A DNA stretch of 64,000 bases from Hyphomicrobiales bacterium. GTDB taxonomy: Bacteria > Pseudomonadota > Alphaproteobacteria > Rhizobiales > Devosiaceae. The DNA lies in NCBI GenBank assembly GCA_026981645.1, contig JALSII010000005.1, positions 43,532 to 107,531 of the forward strand. The letters are read 5' to 3'. The notes below the pieces were generated by a model. It made no database searches. It saw only the letters and a list, made by a program, of their open reading frames with translations, and was not told where the DNA came from. This document shows positions 46,343 through 54,391 of this stretch, in pieces; the first letter of the stretch is position 1, and each line of letters opens with the position of its first letter. A program made the position numbers and the translations under genes.

Positions 46343-46753
46343 TTAACGCATATGCCTCATGCGGGCGATTTCGTCATATTCGGCCTGCTCGGCCTTGTTT
46401 TCTTCGGCCACAACCCGGCCATGCTCACGCTGGCTCAGAAGCTCGACCTTTTTCAGGTCTTCGAGCGCCTCGGCCAGCTCGTCCTGAGCCGCTTCCAGCT
46501 TTTCGCGCATGTCCTGAGCTGAGGCCAAAAGATTGTCCCGGCGCTGCAACGCCGCCTTGGCAAAGGTTGAATAGGCAAAATGGCTGGCGTCCGAAATGCC
46601 GGTTTTATTGTGTTCCAGCTCAATCTGCTGGTCCAGCTCCCCGGCCATTCTTTCAAAGTCGGCCATCATCATATCAATCTGGCTGACGGCCCGTCTCTTT
46701 TCGTCCACCTGAAATTTCTTGAGCCGAATAAGGCTCTCGCTTCGCGACTTCAT
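46343..46753 (-). CDS. fliJ: Flagellar export chaperone FliJ
   Basis: 136 residues, nearly all coiled coil, with the FliJ pattern: SLIRLKKFQVDEKRRAVSQ at the N-terminus and LLSQREHGRVVAEENKAEQ near the end. FliJ is the stalk-like subunit that works with the FliI ATPase. It lies 20 bp after fliI on the same strand and is short and alpha-helical as expected; sequence identity in this family is always low. Confidence 0.86.
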   Translation of the reverse strand: MKSRSESLIRLKKFQVDEKRRAVSQIDMMMADFERMAGELDQQIELEHNKTGISDASHFAYSTFAKAALQRRDNLLASAQDMREKLEAAQDELAEALEDLKKVELLSQREHGRVVAEENKAEQAEYDEIARMRHMR

Positions 46754-46773
46754 GACTTGTACTCCTTACCCAA

Positions 46774-48111
46774 TCAAGTCGTTTTCTCTGATGCGTCCGC
46801 CTGTCCAACAATTTCGGAAAGCAATTGATAGCCCTCCTCTATTGATGTGCGTTCCCCCTGACTCTGGCTCAAAAACGCCTCCAGAGCCGGATTAACGGCA
46901 ATCGCCCGATCTACTTTCGGATCTGACCCTTGTCGGTATGCCCCCAACCGGATCAGTTCCTCCATATCGGCATAAACCGACAAAAACTCCCGCGCCTTTT
47001 GCAAAACCGGCTGCACCTCTTGGGGCACACAGGCAGGCATGGTGCGCGAAATGGACCTCAGCACATTGACCGCCGGATATCTCCCGCGCTCGGCTATGGC
47101 CCGCTCCATTACGATGTGCCCGTCCAATATTCCGCGTACTGCGTCGGCGATGGGCTCATTGTGATCGTCACCTTCCACTAAAACGGTAAATAGACCGGTA
47201 ACAGAACCCGAATTAACCAGACCAGGACCCGCCCGCTCCAGAAGTCGCGGCAATTCGGCAAAAACCGTGGGCGGATAACCTTTGGCCGTGGGCGGTTCGC
47301 CAATGGCCAGTCCGATTTCACGCTGGGCCATGGCAAACCGGGTCAGGCTGTCCATCATGCACAAAACGGCCTTGCCCTGGTCGCGGAAATATTCGGCTAG
47401 CGTCAGGGTAAGATAGGCGGCCTGGCGCCGCATCAATGCCGGCTCATCCGAAGTGGCCACCACAACGATGGCTTTTTTGATGCCCGCCTCCCCCAACTGG
47501 TCGCTCACAAACTCGCGCACCTCGCGCCCCCGTTCCCCGATAAGCCCGATAATGGCCACATCGCATTCTGTGTTGCGCGCCATCATCGACATCAGAACGG
47601 ATTTACCCACCCCCGACCCGGCAAAAATCCCCAACCGCTGACCTTTGCAAACGGTGGTAAAACTGTTCAGCGCCCTGACCCCCAGATCGAGCGGTGTGCC
47701 CACCCGCTCGCGCTTGTGGGCGGGCAGTGGCGAGGCCCGAAGCGCACAGGCCCTCTCCCCGGCCCGCAAAGGAGGCCCCTCATCAATGGGCTCGCCATTG
47801 GCGTTGATGACCCGCCCCAGCCAGCTCTGCGAAGGATAAACCGCCCCGTCATGGCCAGAGAACACAGCCCGGCAGCCAAGACGCACCCCCTCCACCGGTC
47901 CAAACGGCAGGCACAGGGCATGACCATCCCGAAAACCGATGATTTCACATTCCAGCGGTGCGCCCGCGCCGGTTTCAATTTTAACCCTGCCCCCCACACG
48001 CAATTCGCGCACCGGCCCCACAATATCAAGCAACAGGCCCTGGACGGCCTTGACCCGCCCAAACACTTCCACCTCGTCAATGGCCTCAATATTGGCAATC
48101 AGCGATTTCAA
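46774..48111 (-). CDS. fliI: Flagellum-specific export ATPase FliI
   Basis: 445 residues; F1-beta-like ATPase of flagellar export. The Walker A is FAGSGVGKS (about 166-174), then [34 protein letters not shown] and [17 protein letters not shown], all highly conserved. TTG 48111 gives the family start; no better ATG exists upstream. The 400-bp region beyond it is shared with the divergent ctrA promoter. Its FliH-type partner is at 35205. Confidence 0.95.
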   Translation of the reverse strand: MKSLIANIEAIDEVEVFGRVKAVQGLLLDIVGPVRELRVGGRVKIETGAGAPLECEIIGFRDGHALCLPFGPVEGVRLGCRAVFSGHDGAVYPSQSWLGRVINANGEPIDEGPPLRAGERACALRASPLPAHKRERVGTPLDLGVRALNSFTTVCKGQRLGIFAGSGVGKSVLMSMMARNTECDVAIIGLIGERGREVREFVSDQLGEAGIKKAIVVVATSDEPALMRRQAAYLTLTLAEYFRDQGKAVLCMMDSLTRFAMAQREIGLAIGEPPTAKGYPPTVFAELPRLLERAGPGLVNSGSVTGLFTVLVEGDDHNEPIADAVRGILDGHIVMERAIAERGRYPAVNVLRSISRTMPACVPQEVQPVLQKAREFLSVYADMEELIRLGAYRQGSDPKVDRAIAVNPALEAFLSQSQGERTSIEEGYQLLSEIVGQADASEKTT

Positions 48112-48509
48112 CCTGAACAGCCGCCCTTTGATTCGCTCTCAGTTTCCCAATCAGTAACAAAATATTAAGCAAAAAGCGTTACCCACCAGCATTGGGCCTT
48201 ATTTTTTTTCTGCAGGCTCCTGTGGCGGGTTTTCGCCCTTCCCCCCCAATTCATTGAGTCCAGAGAGTCCGATATAGGGGTTTCTTAATCTAATTTATTA
48301 AGAAAGATAAACCGAATTTCACTTTTATTTTCAATAACTTAATATAATTTCACCCTAACGCCACTTGCGTATTGCACTCTCGAATTAAACTTTGTTAACT
48401 ATTAGCCAATAGGATTTGGGTTGCATCCAGTAGGAAAAATGGAATGTCGGTCACGCATGGACGGCATTTCGTGTTCCAGCAAGGAACAGACAAATTTAAG
48501 GGGATTGTC
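48112..48509. promoter_or_regulatory. Divergent fliI/ctrA control region
   Basis: AT-rich, about 400 bp. It holds two GAGTC (GANTC) sites at 48256-48260 and 48265-48269, a perfect 9-bp palindrome at 48281-48305 and TTAA-N6-TTAAC at 48385-48399, near the CtrA consensus. In Caulobacter ctrA is controlled by CcrM methylation at GANTC and by CtrA itself, which these elements would fit. Confidence 0.6.
48281..48305. promoter_or_regulatory. Perfect palindrome in the ctrA promoter region
   Basis: TTTCTTAAT, seven bases, ATTAAGAAA. It carries two TTAA tetramers with nine bases between them (one complete CtrA box would need seven), so it may be an operator for another dimeric regulator or a loose CtrA site. 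Confidence 0.5.
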
Positions 48510-49211
48510 ATGCGGGTACTCTTGATTGAGGACGACAGCGCCACAGCTCAAAGCATCGAGTTGATGCTGAAGTCCGAGAGCTTCAATGTCTATACCACCG
48601 ACCTGGGCGAGGAAGGTGTGGATTTGGGCAAGCTCTATGACTACGATATTATTCTTTTGGACCTCAACTTGCCCGATATGAGCGGTTATGAAGTGTTGCG
48701 CACATTGCGCGTGGCCAAGGTCCAGACGCCCATTCTTATTCTTTCGGGTCTGGCCGGTATTGAAGACAAGGTTCGTGGCCTTGGTTTTGGTGCCGACGAC
48801 TATATGACCAAGCCTTTCCACAAGGACGAACTGGTGGCCCGCATTCATGCGGTTGTGCGCCGCTCCAAGGGCCACGCCCAGTCCATCATCACCACCGGCG
48901 AGCTGGCGGTTAATCTGGATACCAAAACCGTGGAGGCAGGCGGTCAGCGCGTGCACCTGACGGGCAAGGAATACCAGATGCTCGAACTGCTCTCCTTGAG
49001 GAAGAACACCACACTGACCAAAGAGATGTTCCTCAACCATCTCTATGGCGGCATGGACGAGCCCGAACTTAAAATCATCGACGTGTTCATCTGCAAGTTG
49101 CGCAAGAAACTCTCGGTCGCCACAGGCGGCAAGAACTATATCGAAACTGTCTGGGGCCGCGGCTATGTGCTGCGCGAAATGGACGGCGACGAACTTTCCC
49201 AAAGCGCCTGA
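48510..49211 (+). CDS. ctrA: Cell cycle response regulator CtrA
   Basis: 233-residue OmpR-type regulator. The receiver has [17 protein letters not shown], the phosphorylated Asp in [16 protein letters not shown] (Asp51 by family) and [16 protein letters not shown]. The DNA-binding wing is [13 protein letters not shown] and [20 protein letters not shown] in part, nearly identical in all CtrA proteins. ATG 48510 follows TTAAGGGGATTGTC with a GGGG site. ChpT (57295) is its phosphodonor and SciP (31732) its inhibitor. A strong terminator follows. Confidence 0.97.
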   Translation: MRVLLIEDDSATAQSIELMLKSESFNVYTTDLGEEGVDLGKLYDYDIILLDLNLPDMSGYEVLRTLRVAKVQTPILILSGLAGIEDKVRGLGFGADDYMTKPFHKDELVARIHAVVRRSKGHAQSIITTGELAVNLDTKTVEAGGQRVHLTGKEYQMLELLSLRKNTTLTKEMFLNHLYGGMDEPELKIIDVFICKLRKKLSVATGGKNYIETVWGRGYVLREMDGDELSQSA

Positions 49212-49239
49212 CGACCAGCGCCTTGTCTGCCAAAAATTC

Positions 49240-49275
49240 AAAACCCCGCGCTTTTTCATCAAGGCGCGGGGTTTT
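49240..49275 (+). terminator. Rho-independent terminator after ctrA
   Basis: AAAACCCCGCGC (49240-49251) and GCGCGGGGTTTT (49264-49275) form a perfect 12-bp stem with a 12-base loop, followed by GTTTTAT. Being flanked by A and T runs it could work in both directions. Confidence 0.9.
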
Positions 49276-49285
49276 GTTTTATCCG

Positions 49286-49365
49286 GAGCATTGCCAGGAA
49301 AAGTGCCAGCCTGTCGGCATGAGACAAAAAAGCCGGTTTTCCGGTTCGACAGCGCACGGCAGGAG
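49286..49365 (+). repeat. Rhizobial-type palindromic repeat
   Basis: GCATTGCCAGGAAAAGTGCC at the start and CCGGTTTTCCGGTTCGACAGCG later resemble the units at 32013 and 60953 with extra bases inserted; GTCGGC...GAGACA also recurs at 32169-32190. Confidence 0.5.
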
Positions 49366-49369
49366 AGTT

Positions 49370-50392
49370 TCACTCCTCCTTCGTATGGAACCGGCTGCGG
49401 TATTCCAGAGGGCTGAGCCCCAGTATCCGGCGGAAGTGATAACGCAGGGTTTCCGCTGCTCCAAACCCCACACTCCGGCTGATGCTTTCCACAGGAAAAT
49501 CAGTGGTTTCAAGTAAAAGGCAGCAGCGCACCACCCGCTCGCGCATGAGCCATTGCATGGCCGTTGTTCCGGTGAAAGCCCGGAACCGTCTCTGGAAAGT
49601 TCTTGAAGACATGCCCGCAAGCATGGCCATGGAAGCAATCCGGTGGTTGTCCTCCAGCCTCTGCCGCACCTCGTCCATCATGGCTGAGAGCCGATGCCCA
49701 CCGTTGGGGTCAGGCAGGGGCTGCTCGATGAATTGCGCCTGCCCCCCATGCCGGTGCCCGTGCATGACCAGCCTGCGGGCAACGGAATTGGCGGTTTTGG
49801 CCCCATAATCACGTCTAACCAGATGCAGGCAGGCATCAATGCCTGCCGAGCTTCCCGCCGACGTGATAATGTCCCCCTCATCCACATAAAGCTCGTTTTC
49901 CTGCAGGTTTGCTTCAGGATATCTGGACCGGAAATGCGCCGCATAACGCCAATGCGTCGTGACCCGGCGGCCCGCCAGCAGGCCCGCCGCTCCAAGCACA
50001 TATATGCCCGAACAGATGGACACCAGCCTTGCTCCGCGCTGGTGCACCTGGCGCAACCGGGTGCACAAGGCTTCTGGCACGACTTCATCCTTGCCCCGCC
50101 AGCCCGGAACAATCACGATATCCGCATCATCAAGATCCTGTTGCGTACCAGTTGCCTCCACCAGCAGGCCGCCTGCAGCCCGCAAAGGAGGGTTTTCCAG
50201 CGCCACGGAGGAAAAGTCGTAAAGCCGCCCTCCCGCCTCGGGCCGTTCCAGGCCAAACACCTCCGCGGCAATTCCATACTCAAACGTGCACAACCCCTCA
50301 TAGACAAGAGCAACTGCCGCCAATCGCTTTGAAGGCCGCTTCCCCCCCCTTTTGTCTGGCAGTGCAATGGATGATGAGGAGGGTTTTGTCAT
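49370..50392 (-). CDS. AraC-family regulator with DJ-1/PfpI domain, FtrA/GlxA type
   Basis: 341 residues from ATG 50392; an upstream ATG at 50482 would add 30 and has GGAAGG before it, so the start is open. The N-terminal DJ-1/PfpI-like domain (about 20-190) has IVPGWRGKDE and SICSGIYVLGAAGLLAGRR with the conserved nucleophile-elbow cysteine. The C-terminal AraC domain has MLAGMSSRTFQRRFRAFTG and ISRSVGFGAAETLRYHFRR. This GlxA-type family is usually an activator of small catabolic or stress genes. The NTF2-like gene is transcribed away from it and is the likely target. Confidence 0.88.
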   Translation of the reverse strand: MTKPSSSSIALPDKRGGKRPSKRLAAVALVYEGLCTFEYGIAAEVFGLERPEAGGRLYDFSSVALENPPLRAAGGLLVEATGTQQDLDDADIVIVPGWRGKDEVVPEALCTRLRQVHQRGARLVSICSGIYVLGAAGLLAGRRVTTHWRYAAHFRSRYPEANLQENELYVDEGDIITSAGSSAGIDACLHLVRRDYGAKTANSVARRLVMHGHRHGGQAQFIEQPLPDPNGGHRLSAMMDEVRQRLEDNHRIASMAMLAGMSSRTFQRRFRAFTGTTAMQWLMRERVVRCCLLLETTDFPVESISRSVGFGAAETLRYHFRRILGLSPLEYRSRFHTKEE

Positions 50393-50480
50393 TTTTTCCG
50401 GCAACTTTGGCAGAGACAACTCTGGCACTTTTTCAATGTATACTGAATTATTGCCTTGTTTTTTCACAGGAGACAAGACC

Positions 50481-50861
50481 ATGAAACCTTCCAGCGAACT
50501 GTTTGAGGCCGTGCAGACCTATTTTGACGCACTCTATTATTGCGACACTAAAATGCTGAACAGTGTTTTTCATGAGGATTCGAGCCTGTTCGATGCGGAC
50601 GAGGGGAAAATCTTCGTCGAACCCATCGCCAGCTTCAGCCAAGATGTGGGCAGCCGCACTTCCCCCTCCAGCAAGGGGCAGAAGCGCGAGGACGAGATCC
50701 TGATGGTTGATTGGCTGTCCCCGCTCAGCGCCGTGGTAAAAATCAGGCTACGCGCCCACCAGAATGTTTTTGTGGACCATCTGGGCTTTGTCCGGGGCGA
50801 AGATGGATGGAAAATTGTCTCCAAAATCTGGCATCTGGAAAGAATTCATGAAACAGGCTGA
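50481..50861 (+). CDS. NTF2/SnoaL-like protein
   Basis: 126 residues with a cone-shaped NTF2-like fold pattern: VQTYFDALYYCDTKMLNSVF at the N-terminus, then a strand-rich half with VVKIRLRAHQNVFVDHLGFV and GEDGWKIVSKIWHLE. It is similar to lumazine-binding-type NTF2 proteins of unknown substrate. ATG 50481 has AGGAG upstream. It is divergent from the FtrA-like gene. Confidence 0.8.
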   Translation: MKPSSELFEAVQTYFDALYYCDTKMLNSVFHEDSSLFDADEGKIFVEPIASFSQDVGSRTSPSSKGQKREDEILMVDWLSPLSAVVKIRLRAHQNVFVDHLGFVRGEDGWKIVSKIWHLERIHETG

Positions 50862-51436
50862 ACAGGTCGGCTCCCGCCTGCAAGCTATTCCGGGAGAACA
50901 CGAATGTTGCCCTTCCTTGCATGTTTGACGGTTTGAAACGCCATTATGACCCCGTTATGAGTCCGTGGTCTGAGGGAGTTTTTGTCGGTGAGTTAGGGTC
51001 AGGACCCTGAATGAAATTGCTGCACACGAAACGCCCAGGTGGGCAGGACGTGACAGATATCACCCACCACAAGAACTGGCAAAACCACATGGAATTACCA
51101 ATGGGGCCGTGCTGGAAAAAGGCGCCATCGAACTGGGTGACGTTGGCCGCAACACGGCAATCATGCGCTCAAACTGTCTGCTGCCTGAAAACGGAGTGTT
51201 CTGCCAGGGGGCGCTGGATATAGGGGAAACACCAGAGCACGGACTCATGATGCCTGATGCCTGAGCCAGACATAAATTGCAGCGGGTTTGTTTGAAGCGA
51301 GATGGTTAGCGTCTCGTTTGGCATATCGGGTTGAGACGGCTCACGCAGGTCATCTACGCACCGTGTCGAGATGACATGCCCCGCCCACGGCGCTTCCCGT
51401 TCGAAAGCGTCACAATACCCCGTTCAGAACCTGACC
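50862..51436. other. Gap between NTF2-like gene and cheR with gene relic
   Basis: About 575 bp with no intact gene. The centre (51025-51264) contains a degenerate sarcosine oxidase beta relic, listed separately. No CDS or tRNA was seen in 51270-51430. Confidence 0.5.
51025..51264 (+). pseudogene. Sarcosine oxidase beta subunit (soxB) N-terminal relic
   Basis: One frame, ending at TGA 51262-51264, reads ELAKPHGITNGAVLEKGA then GDVGRNTAIMRSNCLLPEN. Family members have LAKxHGITNVAVLEKG and GNxGRNTTIIRSNYLLPxN at about residues 50-90, after the FAD-binding GGGGHGLATAYY, which is missing here. Substitutions and an early stop show decay. No other sox genes are in the window. Confidence 0.55.
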
Positions 51437-52276
51437 TCACGCGCTCAGCGCCTGGCGCATCTCCCCCGCTTCCACCGGCTGATAAAGCCCGCGCTTGTTG
51501 TTGGCCCGCTCGAACTCGCCGTTGGAACCCATCACCGTGTCTGCGGCCCCAAGCACCAGATAGCCATCGGGCCTCATCACTTTGCGCAGCGAAGTGAGCA
51601 CCTGCTTCTTGGTCTCGCCATCAAAATAGATGAGCACATTGCGGCAATAAACGACATCCACCGTACCAATGGAAGCGTAGGATTGAAGTAGATTGAGCAG
51701 GCTGAATTTCACCATGCGTTTGATTTCATCCGAAATCAGCCATTGTGTACCTTCCTGGGTGAAATGTTTGACCAGAAGTTCCACCGGCAGACCCCGTTGC
51801 ACCTCAAACTGGGTGTAGCGCCCCTCTTTTGCCCGCGCTATTGCTGAAGCGGAAAGATCTGTGCCGATAATTTCTACTCTTATTCCATTCCAGAGCGCCT
51901 TGTGTTTGAGCAACAGCATGGCCAGCGAATAGGGCTCCTGTCCTGTTGAAGCCGCCGCACACCAGATACGCAGACGCCCTGAAGCCCGCCGTGCCTTGAC
52001 CAGTTCTGGAAGGATAATCTCCTCAAACAGGGTGAACGGCGTTTTGTCGCGAAAAAAGAAGGTTTCATTAGTGGTCATCGCATCAATCACCGCCGCCTTC
52101 ACAGCTTCAGGAGCAAGAGGCAACCCGCGCGCCAAGGCCCCGATATCGGAAAATCCGTGGCTCTCGGCAATGGGTTTGAGACGCGAATCCACCAAATATT
52201 CCTTGGACTGACTGAGCACAATCCCCGAACTTTTCTGCACAAAGTCACAGATGGCCTTAAACTCTTCTGGTTTCAT
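51437..52276 (-). CDS. cheR: Chemotaxis protein methyltransferase CheR
   Basis: 279 residues; methylates glutamates of chemoreceptors using SAM. The N-terminal helical domain is followed by the Rossmann fold with RIWCAAASTGQEPYSLAM (SAM loop), GTDLSASAIARAKEGRYT, and YCRNVLIYFD. Last gene of the che operon, overlapping cheB by 4 bp. All conserved positions visible by eye are kept. Confidence 0.95.
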   Translation of the reverse strand: MKPEEFKAICDFVQKSSGIVLSQSKEYLVDSRLKPIAESHGFSDIGALARGLPLAPEAVKAAVIDAMTTNETFFFRDKTPFTLFEEIILPELVKARRASGRLRIWCAAASTGQEPYSLAMLLLKHKALWNGIRVEIIGTDLSASAIARAKEGRYTQFEVQRGLPVELLVKHFTQEGTQWLISDEIKRMVKFSLLNLLQSYASIGTVDVVYCRNVLIYFDGETKKQVLTSLRKVMRPDGYLVLGAADTVMGSNGEFERANNKRGLYQPVEAGEMRQALSA

Positions 52277-53463
52277 GATTTATCCCTTGCACCCAGTTTG
52301 ATTGCTACGCGTTTTCCTAAATCTTCCAATGCGAACGCCCCCACACAGGCCCCCGCACTCATCGCCGCCCCGGGCATGCCCCAGACGATTGAACTCTTTT
52401 CATCCTGGGCCATAACCGAGCCCCCGGCATCGGCAATTTTCACTGCCCCCAGCGCCCCGTCCGTGCCCATGCCCGTTAAAATCAACGCCAGCGTACTGCC
52501 CCGGTAAATCCTCGATATGCTCTCGAACAGCGGATCCACCGCCGGCCGGCAATGGTTGATGGGCGGCCCCTCATCCAGCGCTATTTTTGTCTGCGCGCCA
52601 TCCTGAACGACCCGCATGTGAAAGCCGCCCGGCGCCACATAAATGCGCCCCGGCAGCACCGGTTCTTTGTCTTTTGCCTCTCCACCCTCAAGCCCGGTCA
52701 GCCGGGTGAGGTTTTCCCCCAGAAGGGCGGTGAACGTTGCTGGCATGTGCTGGGTAATCAGAACCGGCACCTTGTCCAGATGTCCCTTAAGTATTGTAAA
52801 CAGTTTGGTCAGCGCCGCCGGACCACCGGTGGAGGAGCCAACCACCAGCACCCGGGGCCGCACCACCGAGGCACGCCGAAGTGTAAACCGGGTATTCTTT
52901 GCGGTGATGGTTTCCCACTTTTGCTGCGCCCCCGGCCCCGGAGCTGTGCCAGGAGCAGAAGCAGGAGAAACAGCAGGCGCCGGTTTGGCGTTCTCCCCGA
53001 TTCCGGCCAATCCGCTGACCTTGCGCATCAACTCAGCTTTGAAGTCGGCACGCGCATCATTGCCATCCCGCTGGAAGGAAGGTTTGGCAATATAGTCCGC
53101 CGCCCCCAGCGCCATGGCTTTAAGCGTCACCTCGGCATTGCGCCGCGACAGGGTGGAGGCCACCAGCACCTTGGCGTTTGGTGCCGCGCGCAACAGGCCG
53201 GGCAAGGCGGTCAGCCCGTCCATAATAGGCATCTCAATATCAAGAATAATCACGTCCGGCTTTGCCGCCGCGACCTTGTTCAGCGCCACCTGCCCGTTAT
53301 CGGCACTGGCCACCACCTCGACGCCCTCCATGGCATCAACCCAGTTGCGCACCATGCCACGCACGACGGCAGAATCTTCGACAAGCATCACCCTTGCCTG
53401 CCCGGCATCACTTGCCGGCTGGCTTATTGCGCCCATGTGCGCAACCTCCATCACCTGGTTCAT
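52273..53463 (-). CDS. cheB: Chemotaxis protein-glutamate methylesterase CheB
   Basis: 396 residues. The receiver (about 20-145) has VMLVEDSAVVRGMVRNW and the phosphoacceptor in VIILDIEMPIMDG. The esterase domain (about 200-390) has the catalytic triad in GSSTGGP (Ser), QHMP (His) and GMGTDGA (Asp). The linker is long and rich in Ala and Pro. It overlaps cheR by 4 bp and follows cheY after 64 bp. Confidence 0.95.
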   Translation of the reverse strand: MNQVMEVAHMGAISQPASDAGQARVMLVEDSAVVRGMVRNWVDAMEGVEVVASADNGQVALNKVAAAKPDVIILDIEMPIMDGLTALPGLLRAAPNAKVLVASTLSRRNAEVTLKAMALGAADYIAKPSFQRDGNDARADFKAELMRKVSGLAGIGENAKPAPAVSPASAPGTAPGPGAQQKWETITAKNTRFTLRRASVVRPRVLVVGSSTGGPAALTKLFTILKGHLDKVPVLITQHMPATFTALLGENLTRLTGLEGGEAKDKEPVLPGRIYVAPGGFHMRVVQDGAQTKIALDEGPPINHCRPAVDPLFESISRIYRGSTLALILTGMGTDGALGAVKIADAGGSVMAQDEKSSIVWGMPGAAMSAGACVGAFALEDLGKRVAIKLGARDKS

Positions 53464-53527
53464 ATGTAAACGGGTTCTGCAGGGCGCGCCGAAACGCCGC
53501 CTTCAATACCCGGTCGGGATAGTTACT

Positions 53528-53893
53528 CTAGTCGAAGCCGATTTCCATGAACTTGGATTCAAGGATTTCCCGGTCAAACGGCTTCATAATATATTCGTTG
53601 GCGCCGGCTTTGAGCGCCATTGCAATATGACCCACATCGTTTTCCGTGGTGCAAAACACAACCTGGGGTTTGTCTCCGCCCTCATAGGCGCGCAGATGCT
53701 TCAGAAACTCAAGCCCCGACATGATGGGCATATTCCAGTCAAGCAGAATGGTATCGGGCATCTCCGCTGAACATTTTTCAAATGCTTCCTGGCCGTCTTC
53801 GGCCTCGTCTACAATAAAATCCATGTCCTCAAGAATGCGCCTTGCAACCTTGCGAACCACGCTAGAATCGTCAACAACGAGACAGGATTTCAT
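53528..53893 (-). CDS. cheY: Single-domain response regulator CheY
   Basis: 121 residues. MKSCLVVDDSSVVRKVARRI contains the acidic pair, the phosphoacceptor is Asp in ILLDWNMPIMSG, and the switch Thr and Lys are in VVFCTTEND and EYIMKPF. Start ATG 53893; the frame is open nine codons further. It sits in the che operon between cheW and cheB, and is closer to the CheY-like regulators of Caulobacter than to enteric CheY, so motor binding is inferred. Confidence 0.92.
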   Translation of the reverse strand: MKSCLVVDDSSVVRKVARRILEDMDFIVDEAEDGQEAFEKCSAEMPDTILLDWNMPIMSGLEFLKHLRAYEGGDKPQVVFCTTENDVGHIAMALKAGANEYIMKPFDREILESKFMEIGFD

Positions 53894-53923
53894 TTTTTCA
53901 TTCCTTATTCTTAAGTTCAACGA

Positions 53924-54391
53924 TCAAGCTGCATCCTTGCGAAGCAACCCTTCGATTAAAGTGTCCACATCCAGCACCATCAGCAATTCGTTTTCCAGCC
54001 GATACGCACCAAGGCACAACTGGGCCCAGTCCGGGTCCATATTCACCGGGTTGGCTTCGAACAAATCGTCCGGCAGCGTCACCACCTCTCCAAGAGTATC
54101 GGTTAAAAGTCCGTAAGATTCGTTATCACAGACCACACCGACCGCCGGGCGCTCGGTTATGGTCTGGTTTACCGCTTCCATTCCCATGATTTTTGAAAGG
54201 TCTATGATGGTAACAATACGACCTCTCAGGTTAAGAATACCTGCTATTTGCTCCCGCGCCAGCGGCACTGAAGTAAAATTATCAGGGAAAAACACGTCCT
54301 GCACTTTTTCAATGGGCATGCCGATCATCTGCCCACCCAGGCGGATGGTCACAAACTGACGCCCACTGCCTTTCCCAGAATGCTCACTCAT
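53924..54391 (-). CDS. cheW: Chemotaxis coupling protein CheW
   Basis: 155 residues with two beta barrels: FVTIRLGGQMIGMPIEKVQDV at the N-terminus, then IAGILNLRGRIVTIIDL, the most conserved CheW stretch in part, and YGLLTDTLGEV. It joins receptors to CheA. It overlaps cheA by 4 bp (ATGA), so it is translationally coupled to it. Confidence 0.95.
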   Translation of the reverse strand: MSEHSGKGSGRQFVTIRLGGQMIGMPIEKVQDVFFPDNFTSVPLAREQIAGILNLRGRIVTIIDLSKIMGMEAVNQTITERPAVGVVCDNESYGLLTDTLGEVVTLPDDLFEANPVNMDPDWAQLCLGAYRLENELLMVLDVDTLIEGLLRKDAA

